From the NCBI GenBank assembly GCA_003666385.1, contig QPIN01000049.1, forward strand, positions 1 through 49,098: DNA of 49,098 bases. Reading direction: 5' to 3'. Shown in pieces: positions 8,744-18,747 of this stretch; position 1 is the stretch's first letter; each line of letters opens with the position of its first letter. Source of the DNA: Methylococcales symbiont of Hymedesmia sp. n. MRB-2018 (GTDB lineage: Bacteria > Pseudomonadota > Gammaproteobacteria > Methylococcales > Methylomonadaceae). Both the position numbers and the translations under genes were made by a program. The notes under the pieces are model-generated. The model saw nothing but the letters and a program-made list of their open reading frames with translations. It made no database searches and was not told the origin of the DNA.

Positions 8744-10528
8744 ATGTCATCAGACTATAAAATAATTGAACATAGTTACGATACTATTATTGTAGGTGCC
8801 GGTGGGGCGGGTTTACGCGCCACCTTTGGCATGGCAGAAAAGGGCTTGAAAACAGCCTGTATTACCAAGGTTTTTCCTACTCGGAGTCATACTGTTGCAG
8901 CACAAGGGGGAATTAGTGCTGCTTTGGGTAATATGGGTGAGGATGATTGGCGTTGGCATATGTATGACACTATTAAAGGCTCGGATTGGCTAGGTGATCA
9001 AGATGCTATCGAATATATGTGTCGTGAAGCTATTCCTGCCATTATAGAACTGGAACACTATGGTGTACCTTTTTCCAGAACGGAAGACGGCAAAATTTAT
9101 CAACGCGCATTTGGGGGTATGACTACAAAATACGGAGAAGGGATAGCCCAAAGAACGTGTGCAGCAGCTGATATTACTGGACACGCCATATTACATACAC
9201 TGTATCAACAATCCTTAAAACATAATGCCGAGTTTTTTATTGAATACATTGCTTTAGATCTGATTATGGAAAACGGTGAGTGCAAAGGCGTACTTGCCTG
9301 GTGTTTAGAAGATGGTTCTCTCCATCTTTTTAGATCGCATATAACCGTTTTAGCAACAGGGGGTTATGGTCGTTGTTTCTTTTCTTGTACTTCTGCACAT
9401 ACTGTGACTGGTGATGGCAATGCAATGGTACTGAGAGCTGGACTAGCTTTACAAGACATGGAATTTATTCAATTTCATCCTACTGGTATTTATGGGTCAG
9501 GTTGTTTGATTTCCGAAAGTGGTAGAGGAGAGGGAGGGTATTTAACTAACTCAGAAGGCGAGCGTTTTATGGAGCGTTATGCCCCTAATGCCAAAGATTT
9601 AGCATCGAGAGATGTGGTAAGTCGTGCAATAACATTGGAGATTAGAGAAGGGCGAGGTGTTGGTTCTAAAAGTGATCATGCCTATCTGCATATTGAGCAT
9701 CTTGATCCTGAAATTATTAAAGAACGATTGCCTGGAATAGCTGAAACAGCTAAGACTTTTGCAGATGTTGATGTGACTAAACAACCAATCCCTGTATTAC
9801 CAACTGTTCATTATAATATGGGAGGTATTCCTACCAACTATAAAGCTGAGGTGGTTACTTTGAAAGATGGCAATCCAGAATCTGTAGTCCCTGGTTTAAT
9901 GGCTATCGGTGAAGCAGCTTGTGTCTCTGTTCATGGTGCTAACCGTTTAGGTTCTAATTCACTATTGGACTTAGTGGTATTCGGTCGTGCAGCGGCACAC
10001 CGTTGTGCAGAAATTATTAAACCAGGTATGCCGCATTCACCACTAAAAGAAAATGTGTGCGATGTAGCTTTGGCAAGGTTTGATAAAATCAGACATGCTA
10101 AAGGTTCAGAAAAAACAGCAGATATTCGTTTGCAGATGCAGAAAACCATGCAAAGCCATGCTGCGGTGTTTAGAACGGGAGAAGTGCTTGATGAGGGGGT
10201 TAGCAAAATGGCAAAAGTCAGGGCTTCTTTTGACCAAGTATCGGTGGGTGATGCTTCATTGATCTGGAATACTGACTTGGTTGAAACATTAGAGCTTGAT
10301 AATTTGCTGGATCAGGCTTACGTCACTATTTCTGCTGCCGCTAATAGAACGGAAAGTCGAGGTGGTCATGCTCGGGAAGATTATCCAGATCGAGATGATA
10401 AAAATTGGTTAAAACATACACTCATCTGGCTGGATGGCAATAAAGTCAATTTTGACTATAGACCCGTACACATGTATACCTTAACCGATGAAGTTGAAGT
10501 TGTGCCAGCTAAAAAGAGGGTTTACTAA
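8744..10528 (+). CDS. sdhA: succinate dehydrogenase flavoprotein subunit SdhA
   Basis: Catalytic FAD subunit that oxidises succinate to fumarate. It has 594 residues with the N-terminal FAD motif [10 protein letters not shown], the flavin-linking histidine in [17 protein letters not shown], the active-site segment [20 protein letters not shown], and the C-terminal [24 protein letters not shown] lies 11 bases before the start. The stop overlaps the sdhB ATG (TAATG), which indicates translational coupling. Confidence 0.98.
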   Translation: MSSDYKIIEHSYDTIIVGAGGAGLRATFGMAEKGLKTACITKVFPTRSHTVAAQGGISAALGNMGEDDWRWHMYDTIKGSDWLGDQDAIEYMCREAIPAIIELEHYGVPFSRTEDGKIYQRAFGGMTTKYGEGIAQRTCAAADITGHAILHTLYQQSLKHNAEFFIEYIALDLIMENGECKGVLAWCLEDGSLHLFRSHITVLATGGYGRCFFSCTSAHTVTGDGNAMVLRAGLALQDMEFIQFHPTGIYGSGCLISESGRGEGGYLTNSEGERFMERYAPNAKDLASRDVVSRAITLEIREGRGVGSKSDHAYLHIEHLDPEIIKERLPGIAETAKTFADVDVTKQPIPVLPTVHYNMGGIPTNYKAEVVTLKDGNPESVVPGLMAIGEAACVSVHGANRLGSNSLLDLVVFGRAAAHRCAEIIKPGMPHSPLKENVCDVALARFDKIRHAKGSEKTADIRLQMQKTMQSHAAVFRTGEVLDEGVSKMAKVRASFDQVSVGDASLIWNTDLVETLELDNLLDQAYVTISAAANRTESRGGHAREDYPDRDDKNWLKHTLIWLDGNKVNFDYRPVHMYTLTDEVEVVPAKKRVY

Positions 10529-11310
10529 TGGTTGAATTTTCTCTGCCTAAAAATTCGGTTTTAAAAAAAGGAAAAGAATTTCCTGCCGCTGAAGGAGTTG
10601 TTAATATTAGACGGTTTGAGGTGTATCGCTGGGATCCTGATTTAGGTGAGAACCCTCGGATTGATGGTTATGATATTGATATGGATAACTGTGGGCCGAT
10701 GGTTCTGGATGCCATTATAAAAATCAAGAATGAAATTGATACTAGCTTAACTTTTAGGCGCTCTTGTAGAGAGGGCGTTTGCGGCTCATGTTCAATGAAT
10801 GTGAATGGTAAAAATACTCTGGCTTGTATTAAAGCCATTGAAGACTATGACGGAACCATTAAGATTTTTCCTTTACCACACATGGATGTAATCAAAGATT
10901 TAGTTGCCGATATGACTAATTTTTATGCCCAGTATGCTTCTATTAAGCCTTGGATAGACACTCAAACACCGGCTCCAGATAGAGAAAGACTGCAAAGCAA
11001 GGAAGAGCGAAAGAAGCTGGACGGATTGTATGAATGTGTACTCTGTGCTTGTTGTTCCGCCAGTTGCCCTAGTTATTGGTGGAATAGTGATAAATATTTA
11101 GGCCCTGCTGTGTTGCTTCAGGCTTCTCGCTGGTTAGAAGATAGTCGTGATGAAAATACAGGTGAGCGATTGGATGAGCTAGAAGACCCTTATAAGTTAT
11201 ACCGTTGTCATACTATTATGAGTTGTACAGATACCTGCCCAAAAGGACTTAATCCTGCGAAAGCTATAGCAGATATTAAAAAAATGATGGTGGTTCGTCA
11301 GCAGGGATAG
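10528..11310 (+). CDS. sdhB: succinate dehydrogenase iron-sulfur subunit SdhB
   Basis: Electron-transfer subunit of complex II with three clusters. The [2Fe-2S] motif is [20 protein letters not shown] followed by AC. The [4Fe-4S]/[3Fe-4S] motifs are [12 protein letters not shown] and [12 protein letters not shown]. The 260 residues are near the usual length, with a short extra N-terminal segment. It overlaps sdhA by one base and precedes sdhE by three. Confidence 0.97.
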   Translation: MVEFSLPKNSVLKKGKEFPAAEGVVNIRRFEVYRWDPDLGENPRIDGYDIDMDNCGPMVLDAIIKIKNEIDTSLTFRRSCREGVCGSCSMNVNGKNTLACIKAIEDYDGTIKIFPLPHMDVIKDLVADMTNFYAQYASIKPWIDTQTPAPDRERLQSKEERKKLDGLYECVLCACCSASCPSYWWNSDKYLGPAVLLQASRWLEDSRDENTGERLDELEDPYKLYRCHTIMSCTDTCPKGLNPAKAIADIKKMMVVRQQG

Positions 11311-11313
11311 TAT

Positions 11314-11562
11314 ATGGAGTCTATTTCAAAGTTAAAATGGAGATGTAGAAGAGGCACTAAGGAATTAGATTATTTGCTAGAAAATTATCTAATTAAACAA
11401 TTTAAGCAGAGTAACAAAGAACAACAACTTTTATTTATAACGTTGCTGGACTTACAAGACACGCAACTGATTTATTATTTACTAGGAAATCATTTGCCAG
11501 AATCAAAAGGGCTTTGTCGGCTTGTCAAAAAAATACGAAACACCTCAGCTATTTATAATTAA
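11314..11562 (+). CDS. sdhE: succinate dehydrogenase assembly factor SdhE (YgfY/CptB)
   Basis: An 82-residue helical protein that promotes covalent FAD attachment to SdhA. The hallmark RGxxELD is present as RRGTKELD near residue 13. Its position directly after sdhB fits this role. It overlaps the next gene by 41 bases, an arrangement often seen for sdhE and ygfX. Confidence 0.93.
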   Translation: MESISKLKWRCRRGTKELDYLLENYLIKQFKQSNKEQQLLFITLLDLQDTQLIYYLLGNHLPESKGLCRLVKKIRNTSAIYN

Positions 11563-11956
11563 ACAATCAAAATTATTGCTTTATTGGCTATTATTTACCC
11601 ATGTTTTAGCAATTATTGCTGTTTTTTTAAGTGCAGTATCTTTGCTAATTCAATGGTTGATTTGTCCATTGCTTATCATCAGCTTTATTTTTTATTCAAG
11701 ACCCAGAGATAATAGCAAGATAATTAGATACGGTACCTTGAAGGGTTGGGAAATGAGTGATCGAGGACAGGGTTTTTCATCTATTAAGATATTGCCTGCT
11801 ACGGTTATCAGCACATTTTTAATCGTTTTACATTTTGAAACAGATATTCATCAGAAAAAAACTATTCTTATAGGTAAAGATTCGTTATCAGAAAATGGGT
11901 ATAGACAATTGCTAGTTAGCTTGAAAATAAATGGATTAAATAAGGATGATTTATGA
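11522..11956 (+). CDS. YgfX/CptA-like membrane protein
   Basis: A 144-residue protein with a TTG start inside sdhE. It has two close transmembrane helices (about residues 18-60: LLLYWLLFTHVLAIIAVFLS, then LLIQWLICPLLIISFIF) and a soluble C-terminal domain. This architecture and the pairing with sdhE match YgfX, sometimes described as the toxin partner of CptB. The toxin role is disputed, and the sequence itself is divergent. Confidence 0.7.
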   Translation: MSKKYETPQLFIIKQSKLLLYWLLFTHVLAIIAVFLSAVSLLIQWLICPLLIISFIFYSRPRDNSKIIRYGTLKGWEMSDRGQGFSSIKILPATVISTFLIVLHFETDIHQKKTILIGKDSLSENGYRQLLVSLKINGLNKDDL

Positions 11957-11995
11957 GAATAATGGGGACAGATTGAACCTCCTATATATGGATTA

Positions 11996-12540
<545 letters not shown>

Positions 12541-12604
12541 AAGGTGTGATAATTAAAGAAAATGAGGATTAGTAAGAGCAAACAATATTATCCTTGGATA
12601 CATG

Positions 12605-13063
12605 TTATTCTTCAACTGCAAAATCGACAATTTGTTTGAGAATAGGGTTCATTTTTTCTGAAAATTGATTGAGTTCGGTATTATGGGTATTAATTGGAAG
12701 CAATCGTATTTTTATTAATGTTTTATGGTTAAATTGATAAGTGACTATATTACATGGCATGTGACTTACAGCGTGAGGGGAGATCTGTAACAAGTTTTTA
12801 GCATGGCTCAAATTGCAAAATTGCAAGGTGTCGTATTCAGCAAAAGGAATAGTGCCTCTGTCTCTAATAACCTTACCGACTCTACTATGTCCGGTGATGC
12901 GAAAATTATGTTCAGCAATAGCAATTTTAAGTTCAGCTAAAACGTCATCATAAGGTTTTGTTGTCTCAGCTAGGTAGTAATGGACAATTTCACTATTGGG
13001 TGGTAATGAGACACAGCTTGCAATTAAAAATAAGGTTGCGAAAATAAGTTCTTTTTTAAACAT
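12605..13063 (-). CDS. DUF302-domain lipoprotein
   Basis: A 152-residue protein with lipobox LIASC at residues 13-17. The mature region matches the DUF302 pattern: an early helix (YDDVLAELKIAIAEHNFRIT), then DTLQFCNLSHAKNLLQISPH, then MPCNIVTYQ. DUF302 proteins are small alpha/beta proteins of unknown function. It is divergent from mobA, with only 17 bases between the start codons, so the promoters overlap. Confidence 0.8.
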   Translation of the reverse strand: MFKKELIFATLFLIASCVSLPPNSEIVHYYLAETTKPYDDVLAELKIAIAEHNFRITGHSRVGKVIRDRGTIPFAEYDTLQFCNLSHAKNLLQISPHAVSHMPCNIVTYQFNHKTLIKIRLLPINTHNTELNQFSEKMNPILKQIVDFAVEE

Positions 13064-13080
13064 AGGTAAAGCTTAGCATT

Positions 13081-13671
13081 ATGCAAAACAAAGTAACAGG
13101 TGTGGTTTTAGCAGGTGGCTTGGCGAGACGTATGAATAATCAAGATAAAGGCTTGATAAAGTATAAAAATAAGCCGATGGTAAAATACGCCTATGAAGCT
13201 ATCTCACAAGTTGCAGATCCTGTCTTTATCAATGCAAATCGAAATCAACAGGCATACAGGCAATTTTCGAGTAAAGTAATAAGCGACCAGACTGATACAT
13301 TCGATGGGCCTTTAGCGGGTGTTTTATCGGCAATGATGCATGCTAAGACAGAACTCTTAATTGTTATGCCTTGTGATTCCCCATTGATTAAGCCTCGGCA
13401 TCTGCAAAAACTTATCACTGCTTTAATTGAAGATGAAATGGATATAGCGGTTGCATTTGATGGAAAAAGACTTCACCCTGTCTTGTTGGCAGTTAAAACA
13501 TCACTACAAGGTAGCTTAGAAAACTATTTACAGCAGGGTCATCGTAAGATAGATAAATGGCTGGAGCAGCATGCTTTAATTAAAGTGGATTTTAGTGACG
13601 AAGCTGATATATTTTTAAATATTAACACTTTAACTGAACTACAGGCTTTGGAGAAACAGACTGTTGAGTAA
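13081..13671 (+). CDS. mobA: molybdenum cofactor guanylyltransferase MobA
   Basis: Transfers GMP to molybdopterin to make the MGD cofactor of formate dehydrogenase and related enzymes. The N-terminal nucleotide-binding motif VVLAGGLARRM, followed by KGLIKYKNKPM, and the MPCDSPLIKP metal-binding segment are diagnostic. It has 196 residues. It overlaps fdhD by 8 bases, so the two form an operon for formate dehydrogenase maturation. Confidence 0.95.
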   Translation: MQNKVTGVVLAGGLARRMNNQDKGLIKYKNKPMVKYAYEAISQVADPVFINANRNQQAYRQFSSKVISDQTDTFDGPLAGVLSAMMHAKTELLIVMPCDSPLIKPRHLQKLITALIEDEMDIAVAFDGKRLHPVLLAVKTSLQGSLENYLQQGHRKIDKWLEQHALIKVDFSDEADIFLNINTLTELQALEKQTVE

Positions 13672-14482
13672 TACTAATCAACCACAAATGAGCAATGCAG
13701 GTCTGAGCTTTTCAAGGTCAACTATCGCTTTTGATGAATCAGGGGGCAGAAGAGAGATTGAACTGGTAGGCGAAAGAGCTTTGACCTTGTATGTTGATAA
13801 AGAGGAAATTGTTACCTTAATGACAATGGGTACTCATCCTGAATTATTGACCCTAGGCTATTTAAAAAATCAGGGTTTTTTTGATCATCTCAGTGAGATT
13901 ACAGTGGTACAAGTTGACTGGGAAACAGAGGCTGTTGCCGTAGTGACGCAGCATAAAAATTCAGACTTCTCTAAACAAATGGAACAAAGAACGGTCACAA
14001 CAGGCTGTGGGCAAGGCACGGTTTTTGGTCGTTTAATGGATAAATTAAAAGACATTAAGGTAGCTCCGTTTTTATTAAAACAAACAGATATTTATGCTGT
14101 ACTGGATGCCCTAAAATCACATAATGAGGTGTACAAAAAAGCAGGTGCTGTTCATGGTTGTGCTTTATGTACGACCAGTAGTATTGATTTTTTTATCGAA
14201 GACGTAGGGAGACACAATGCAGTAGATGCCATTGCTGGTTATATGTGGCTAAATAATATAAAAGGCGATGATAAAATATTTTATACCACAGGAAGACTGA
14301 CATCAGAAATGCTGATTAAAATATCGCAGATGGGAATACCCGTTATATTGTCGCGTTCTGGTGCCACCCAAATGGGATTGGAAATGGCACAACAATCTGG
14401 AGTCACCATGATTTCACGAGCTAAAGGCCAACATTTTATGGTATTAAATGGAATTGAAAATATTCAGTTTACTACAATATGA
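13664..14482 (+). CDS. fdhD: formate dehydrogenase accessory sulfurtransferase FdhD
   Basis: Delivers sulfur from IscS to the molybdenum cofactor of formate dehydrogenase. The conserved parts are visible: TLGYLKNQGF, TTGCGQGTVFGRLMDKL, FIEDVGRHNAVDAIAGYM and TTGRLTSEMLIKISQMGIPV. The usual catalytic CxxC (GCGVCG in E. coli) is changed to CGQG, so only the first cysteine remains. A different CxxC occurs downstream (VHGCALCTTSS). The start is a TTG at 13664 overlapping mobA, or an ATG at 13688; family alignment does not decide. Confidence 0.93.
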   Translation: MSNTNQPQMSNAGLSFSRSTIAFDESGGRREIELVGERALTLYVDKEEIVTLMTMGTHPELLTLGYLKNQGFFDHLSEITVVQVDWETEAVAVVTQHKNSDFSKQMEQRTVTTGCGQGTVFGRLMDKLKDIKVAPFLLKQTDIYAVLDALKSHNEVYKKAGAVHGCALCTTSSIDFFIEDVGRHNAVDAIAGYMWLNNIKGDDKIFYTTGRLTSEMLIKISQMGIPVILSRSGATQMGLEMAQQSGVTMISRAKGQHFMVLNGIENIQFTTI

Positions 14483-14625
14483 GGCAATAAATGCACCGCT
14501 AAAAATGGCTGATTTGCCAAATCACACAACAGTTTATATACCCTTAGCTTACAACGGTGTACCATTAAATTGGAACTGTAAACGGGTAATATGAAAGAAC
14601 CTTGTTAAATAGGATTGAGGATAAA

Positions 14626-15219
14626 ATGACAGCAACAGATAAAATTGAATTAAGACAATTTACTTCAAGACCTTATTGGTATATTACTCGTGGGATAGCA
14701 ATGATCATAATCGGTATTACTGTGGCAATGTTATGTTTGGTTGCACCTGAGGTTTATATGTTGGGTAAAAGCTTTTCCTGGATTCCAGTTATAGCAGTGG
14801 TGGTACTGTTTTTAGGTGTTTTTCGCTGTATTGATGCTATTTCAACTGAAACTCATCAAGGTTTTTTGGTCAATATGCAAGGAGGGACATTAGATATAGT
14901 GACTGGTTTTTTGGTGCTTTTTGGTATCAGTGGTCAGCCCGAAAATCTAAATTTATTGATAGTGGGTTATCTAGTGACTCAAGGCATATATCGAAATATT
15001 ATATTATCTGTTGCCGATGTCCCCAACCCATTATCTAACAGGATAACAGGTTTTATTTCTATTTTTCTTGGTATATTAATCTGGATGGACTGGTCGGCAA
15101 CATCGGCTACATGGTTTCTTGCTTTATCTTTAAGTATTGATGTGAGTTTTCGAGGATGGGCATTGATAGTGCTGGCATCAGCTATAAAAAGAGAAGCAAA
15201 AAGCTTAAGCAAAGCATAA
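14626..15219 (+). CDS. DUF308/HdeD-like integral membrane protein
   Basis: A 197-residue protein with about six hydrophobic helices in DUF308-like pairs (MIIIGITVAMLCLVA, VIAVVVLFLGVFRCIDAI, LDIVTGFLVLFGI, FISIFLGILIWM, and a last helix before KREAKSLSKA). HdeD-type proteins are linked to acid or stress responses in enterics, but the role here is unknown. The ATG at 14626 is chosen over a TTG at 14602 because GAGG lies just upstream of it. Confidence 0.8.
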   Translation: MTATDKIELRQFTSRPYWYITRGIAMIIIGITVAMLCLVAPEVYMLGKSFSWIPVIAVVVLFLGVFRCIDAISTETHQGFLVNMQGGTLDIVTGFLVLFGISGQPENLNLLIVGYLVTQGIYRNIILSVADVPNPLSNRITGFISIFLGILIWMDWSATSATWFLALSLSIDVSFRGWALIVLASAIKREAKSLSKA

Positions 15220-15232
15220 TGCTTCGGGGGAA

Positions 15233-15262
15233 GTATATCACCATTTATTCTTGAAAATAGTA
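15233..15262. repeat. short palindromic repeat, GATACC..GGTATC family (degenerate)
   Basis: GTATATCACCATTTATTC-TTGAAAATAGTAC is a degenerate copy of a short palindrome also seen at 20530, 26519, 41195 and 44138. It lies between two convergent genes and may help transcription termination. Confidence 0.45.
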
Positions 15263-15288
15263 CGATTTCTCAGAACAAGTACTTACGT

Positions 15289-15663
15289 TTATTTAACAAC
15301 TCTTAATTGTGGGCGGGATGGTTTTTTTTCTGGAGTTGGGGGTGTTTCATTGTGCTCCTCTTGATCAAAAATCATACCTTTGCCATTTTCTTTTGCATAA
15401 ATGGCTAACACCGCTGTAGTAGGTGTGATTATGTTAATGGATTCACCTGAAAAGCGTGCATTAAATTGAATCTCTTCATTGCCTAGTATCAGTCCCTGAA
15501 TAGCTTCTGGTCTAATATTTAATACAATCTTTCCGTTTTCTATAAAGTTCTCAGGTAAAACAGATTCATGATTTTCCGCATCAACTAATAAATGCGGCGT
15601 TAGTTGGTTATCAATGATCCAGTCATAGACTGAACGAATAAGATAAGGTTTTAAAGGTGTCAT
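15289..15663 (-). CDS. sspB: ClpXP protease specificity-enhancing factor SspB
   Basis: An adaptor that tethers ssrA-tagged proteins to ClpX. It has 124 residues: an SspB fold (PYLIRSVYDWIIDNQLTPHL, LNIRPEAIQGL, IQFNARFSG) followed by a flexible acidic and proline-rich linker. The C-terminal RPQLRVVK is the ClpX-binding tail. It is encoded downstream of sspA with an ATGA overlap. Confidence 0.96.
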   Translation of the reverse strand: MTPLKPYLIRSVYDWIIDNQLTPHLLVDAENHESVLPENFIENGKIVLNIRPEAIQGLILGNEEIQFNARFSGESINIITPTTAVLAIYAKENGKGMIFDQEEHNETPPTPEKKPSRPQLRVVK

Positions 15664-16286
15664 GAAGCCATGTTTTTTTCAGCGTCACTCAAACTTTTAG
15701 TAAAGGCTTCTCTGGAAAACAAGCGGTCGGCATAGGCAGCAATGGCAGAACCTAGTGCGTTGATATTAATACCAAGACTAGGTAAGCGCCATAAAAGAGG
15801 GGCCATAGCACAATCAATTAGAGAATATTCATCACTCATGAAGTAGGGCTGTGCTTCAAAAATTGGGTTGGCTGCAATCAGACTTTCTTTCAGCATTTTC
15901 TTTGCTCTAGCCGATTTCTTTTCGCCTGAATTTAGTATTTCATCTAAAAGTTGATACCAGTCTTGGTCTATACGCTTGATAATCATGCGTGAATTGGCAC
16001 GAGAAATAGGATCCATTTGATGTAAAGGGGGGTGTGGAAAGCGTTCATCAAGATATTCCATGATGATTCTAGCGTCGTAGAGTACTAAGTCACGCTCAAT
16101 TAATGTGGGAGAAACCCCTGTTGGGTTTATTTCTAGGACATCTTCGGGAGGTTCTGCCGGGTCAAAAAATTCAATGGTAGCAGTAACACCTTTTTCGTGT
16201 ATGACCAATCGGGCACAATGGCTTAAAGCACATGTAGGTGAGGTAAAAAGGGTCATTACTGATTTGCGAGCAGTGATATTTGTCAC
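15660..16286 (-). CDS. sspA: stringent starvation protein A
   Basis: A GST-fold protein that binds RNA polymerase and modulates transcription in stress. Motifs are RKSVMTLFTSP at the N-terminus, NPTGVSPTLIERDLVLYD, and IIMEYLDERFPHPPL. GTG at 16286 is preferred as start: AGAGG lies nine bases upstream, and it gives MTNITARKSVMTLF, which matches family N-termini. A TTG at 16295 would add only three residues and has no room for a ribosome site. It is co-transcribed with sspB. Confidence 0.95.
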   Translation of the reverse strand: MTNITARKSVMTLFTSPTCALSHCARLVIHEKGVTATIEFFDPAEPPEDVLEINPTGVSPTLIERDLVLYDARIIMEYLDERFPHPPLHQMDPISRANSRMIIKRIDQDWYQLLDEILNSGEKKSARAKKMLKESLIAANPIFEAQPYFMSDEYSLIDCAMAPLLWRLPSLGININALGSAIAAYADRLFSREAFTKSLSDAEKNMAS

Positions 16287-16522
16287 GAAACACAACCTCT
16301 TATGAGCTATTAAAATACGGTGCTATTGTAACATAGCTGTATTTTTTTTTGGGGGGCTGTGTTTGCGTAAAGCGAATTTCTTATTTTTCTGTAAGCACAG
16401 TGATAAAGCTCAATATCTAGGCTGGTATTAACTAACGCGCAATAAATAAACACCCCAGCTTACGAAGGACTTTTATTCATCTTTAAGGCACAACGAAAGG
16501 GGTATAGCAGACTATATGACCT

Positions 16523-16590
16523 AAGTTGCAACGTCTAAGATGGATAAAAAGACCCACCCAGACGGGGGTGGGTTATTTGTTGCGAGTCGC
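16523..16590. repeat. intergenic repeat module shared with 23057-23122
   Basis: AGTTGCAACGTCTAAGATGG, then ATAAAAAGA, a GC-rich hairpin region and GGTTATTTGTTGC. The same order with nearly the same bases occurs before aspS. The GTTGCAAC and GTTGC ends could pair, giving a larger stem around the terminator hairpin. Confidence 0.6.
16546..16573 (-). terminator. rho-independent terminator of petABC
   Basis: On the minus strand, an 8-bp GC stem (ACCCACCC / GGGTGGGT) with a short loop is followed by CTTTTTATCC. It sits 18 bases after the petC stop. Confidence 0.8.
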
Positions 16591-16591
16591 C

Positions 16592-17311
16592 TTAGTGGAT
16601 GTCCTTCCAATATTCTTTTTTCAGTAAATAAGCAATAACAGTAAATATAATAAAAAATAGTAAAACGTATTTACCCATGGTTTTTCTTTCTAGTTGAGCT
16701 GGCTCACCGACATAAACCAGAAAATTAACCAATTCGGTTACCATGGTATCAAACTCATCAGGTGATAAAGTGCCTGGTTCGGTTAGTTTGATATAGGCTA
16801 TGACCTCTCGACCTTCTACAGTTTCAAAAACGGGGGTTTGAGTTCCTTGTAATTTCCAAAGCATGTTTGGCATACCTACATCTTTAAAGACGGTATTATT
16901 CACACCTAAAGGTTTGCTCTTGTCAGCATAGAAACCTTTTAAATAAGAATAAATCCAGTCAGGCTCTCTTGAACGTGCGATTAATGATAAATCAGGTGGG
17001 GTGGTGCCAAACCATTTGCTGGAGTCACGTTTATCCATAGCGGTATGCATTTGCTCATAGATGCCAGCACCTTCTGGTGCAATTTCAGCAAGCACAGTGT
17101 CTTCATCAATCTCTAGGTCAATAGCAATGCGTTTATAGCGCATATGCTTCAATGAATGACAACCTAAACAATAATTAACATAGTGTTTTGCGCCTTTTTG
17201 CATGGCTTCAAAGTCAGAAAGGTCAATATCAACACTTTCCAGTCTTATGTCACCACTGGCAAACACGCTAATGGGCAATAACAGTAAAAGGGTGTATATA
17301 ATTTTTTTCAT
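16592..17311 (-). CDS. petC: ubiquinol-cytochrome c reductase cytochrome c1
   Basis: The heme c subunit of the bc1 complex, transferring electrons from the Rieske protein to periplasmic cytochrome c. It has about 239 residues, with a signal peptide (MKKIIYTLLLLLPISVFASG), the heme motif YCLGCHSLKHMRY near residue 50, the methionine-ligand region PNMLWKLQG, and a C-terminal membrane anchor (YVLLFFIIFTVIAYLLKKEYW). The ATG at 17311, two bases after the petB stop, is chosen over the TTG at 17317. It is last of the petABC operon. Confidence 0.96.
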   Translation of the reverse strand: MKKIIYTLLLLLPISVFASGDIRLESVDIDLSDFEAMQKGAKHYVNYCLGCHSLKHMRYKRIAIDLEIDEDTVLAEIAPEGAGIYEQMHTAMDKRDSSKWFGTTPPDLSLIARSREPDWIYSYLKGFYADKSKPLGVNNTVFKDVGMPNMLWKLQGTQTPVFETVEGREVIAYIKLTEPGTLSPDEFDTMVTELVNFLVYVGEPAQLERKTMGKYVLLFFIIFTVIAYLLKKEYWKDIH

Positions 17312-17313
17312 AA

Positions 17314-18747
17314 TCAATCCAGACTCTCTTTTAGTTTTTTTGCCAATTGAATTAATACTTTTTTAATACCAGCAGGATTTGCTTTAATGGGAGTTATTGT
17401 TCCACCCCAGCTGGTTTTCACTGGTTCTTGCTTAATAGTCATTTTGTCAAATGCTTCAACTAAAGCACTATAGCCTTCTTCAGCACTATTTTCATGCGTG
17501 ACTCTTTTCGGCACAGGCTTGGTTTTCTCAAACGGTGTATAGATAGGAAGTAATAAGAAGAAGCCAAAATAGATCGCTGTAAAGACTCGGGCTAACATGG
17601 TGTAGCCTGGTGTAGCGGGTTGAGTACCTAAATAACCTAAAATAATAAAGCTGATAATAAATAAAACAAATGCTTTTTTGAAGATTCCACCCCTGTAGCG
17701 AATTGACTTAACCTTACATCTGTCTAACCAAGGTAAAAGAAATAACACAACAATCGCACCACCCATAGCAATAACGCCTAGGAACTTATCAGGTATAGCA
17801 CGTAAAATAGCGTAAAAAGGTGTGAAATACCATAAAGGCGCAATATGTTCAGGTGTTTTTAAAGGATCTGCCGGTATAAAATTGGCATGTTCCAGAAAAT
17901 AGCCTCCCATTTCTGGCATATAAAAAATGATGGTGGCAAAAAAGAATAAGAATACCCCGACTCCAACAAGATCTTTTACTGAGTAATAAGGGTGAAAAGG
18001 AATGCCATCAACAGGATGCCCCCAAGGGTCTTTTGATTCTTTGATTTCAACGCCATCAGGGTTATTTGAACCCACTTCATGAAGTGCAATAATATGTAAC
18101 ACGACCAATATTAAGAGTGCTAAAGGAACAGCAATCACATGAAATGCAAAAAAACGATTCAGTGTGGCATCCGAAATAACATAGTCACCACGAATCCACA
18201 AGGACAAGTCTTCGCCAATCACTGGTATGGCACTAAATAAGGAAATAATAACCTGCGCACCCCAGTAAGACATTTGTCCCCAAGGTAATAAATACCCCAT
18301 AAAGGCTTCAGCCATTAAGCATAAAAACAGTAACATGCCAAAAATCCAGACTAATTCTCTAGGCTTTTTGTATGAACCGTAAATCATGCCTCTAAACATG
18401 TGCAGATAAATAACAATGAAAAAAGCAGAAGCACCAGTGGAGTGCATATAGCGAACCAGCCAACCCCAGTTGACATCACGCATAATGTATTCAACAGAAT
18501 CAAAAGCCAGTGCAGAATCAGGCTTATAGTTCATGGTCAGTAATATGCCTGTAATAATTTGGTTAACAAGAATCAGTAAGGCTAATGAACCAAAGAAATA
18601 CCAAAAGTTAAAGTTTTTAGGGGCATAGTATTGCGCCATGTGGTCGTTCCACATTTTTGACATAGGGAAGCGTTTTAATACCCATTCTGTGCTGACATTC
18701 ATGCCGTTTTTCAGACTATCAGTACAAGCACTTATTTTATTCTTCAT
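17314..18747 (-). CDS. petB: ubiquinol-cytochrome c reductase cytochrome b
   Basis: Integral subunit of the bc1 complex carrying hemes bL and bH and both quinone sites. Seen are RYMHSTGASAFFIVIYLHMF, GYLLPWGQMSYWGA, FAFHVIAVPLALLILVVLH and the Qo-site PEMGGYFLEHANF region, which has PEM where PEW is usual. The final PIYTPFEK is followed by a soluble tail of about 65 residues (to SLD) that makes this 477-residue protein longer than many homologues. It overlaps petA by four bases (ATGA). Confidence 0.97.
   Translation of the reverse strand: MKNKISACTDSLKNGMNVSTEWVLKRFPMSKMWNDHMAQYYAPKNFNFWYFFGSLALLILVNQIITGILLTMNYKPDSALAFDSVEYIMRDVNWGWLVRYMHSTGASAFFIVIYLHMFRGMIYGSYKKPRELVWIFGMLLFLCLMAEAFMGYLLPWGQMSYWGAQVIISLFSAIPVIGEDLSLWIRGDYVISDATLNRFFAFHVIAVPLALLILVVLHIIALHEVGSNNPDGVEIKESKDPWGHPVDGIPFHPYYSVKDLVGVGVFLFFFATIIFYMPEMGGYFLEHANFIPADPLKTPEHIAPLWYFTPFYAILRAIPDKFLGVIAMGGAIVVLFLLPWLDRCKVKSIRYRGGIFKKAFVLFIISFIILGYLGTQPATPGYTMLARVFTAIYFGFFLLLPIYTPFEKTKPVPKRVTHENSAEEGYSALVEAFDKMTIKQEPVKTSWGGTITPIKANPAGIKKVLIQLAKKLKESLD

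Larger units (their letters stand above)
16287..16591. other. intergenic region between petC and sspA
   Basis: About 300 bases without a gene. The right end near 16290-16330 should hold the sspA promoter. The left end holds the petC terminator (16552-16573) inside a repeated module (16523-16590). An A/T-rich, G-tract-containing stretch lies near 16340-16360. I see no RNA gene. Confidence 0.5.

Noticed and set aside
14505-14594. A 29-codon frame MADLPNHTTVYIPLAYNGVP between fdhD and the DUF308 gene
   Set aside because: Too short and without a recognisable family or ribosome site; could be chance.
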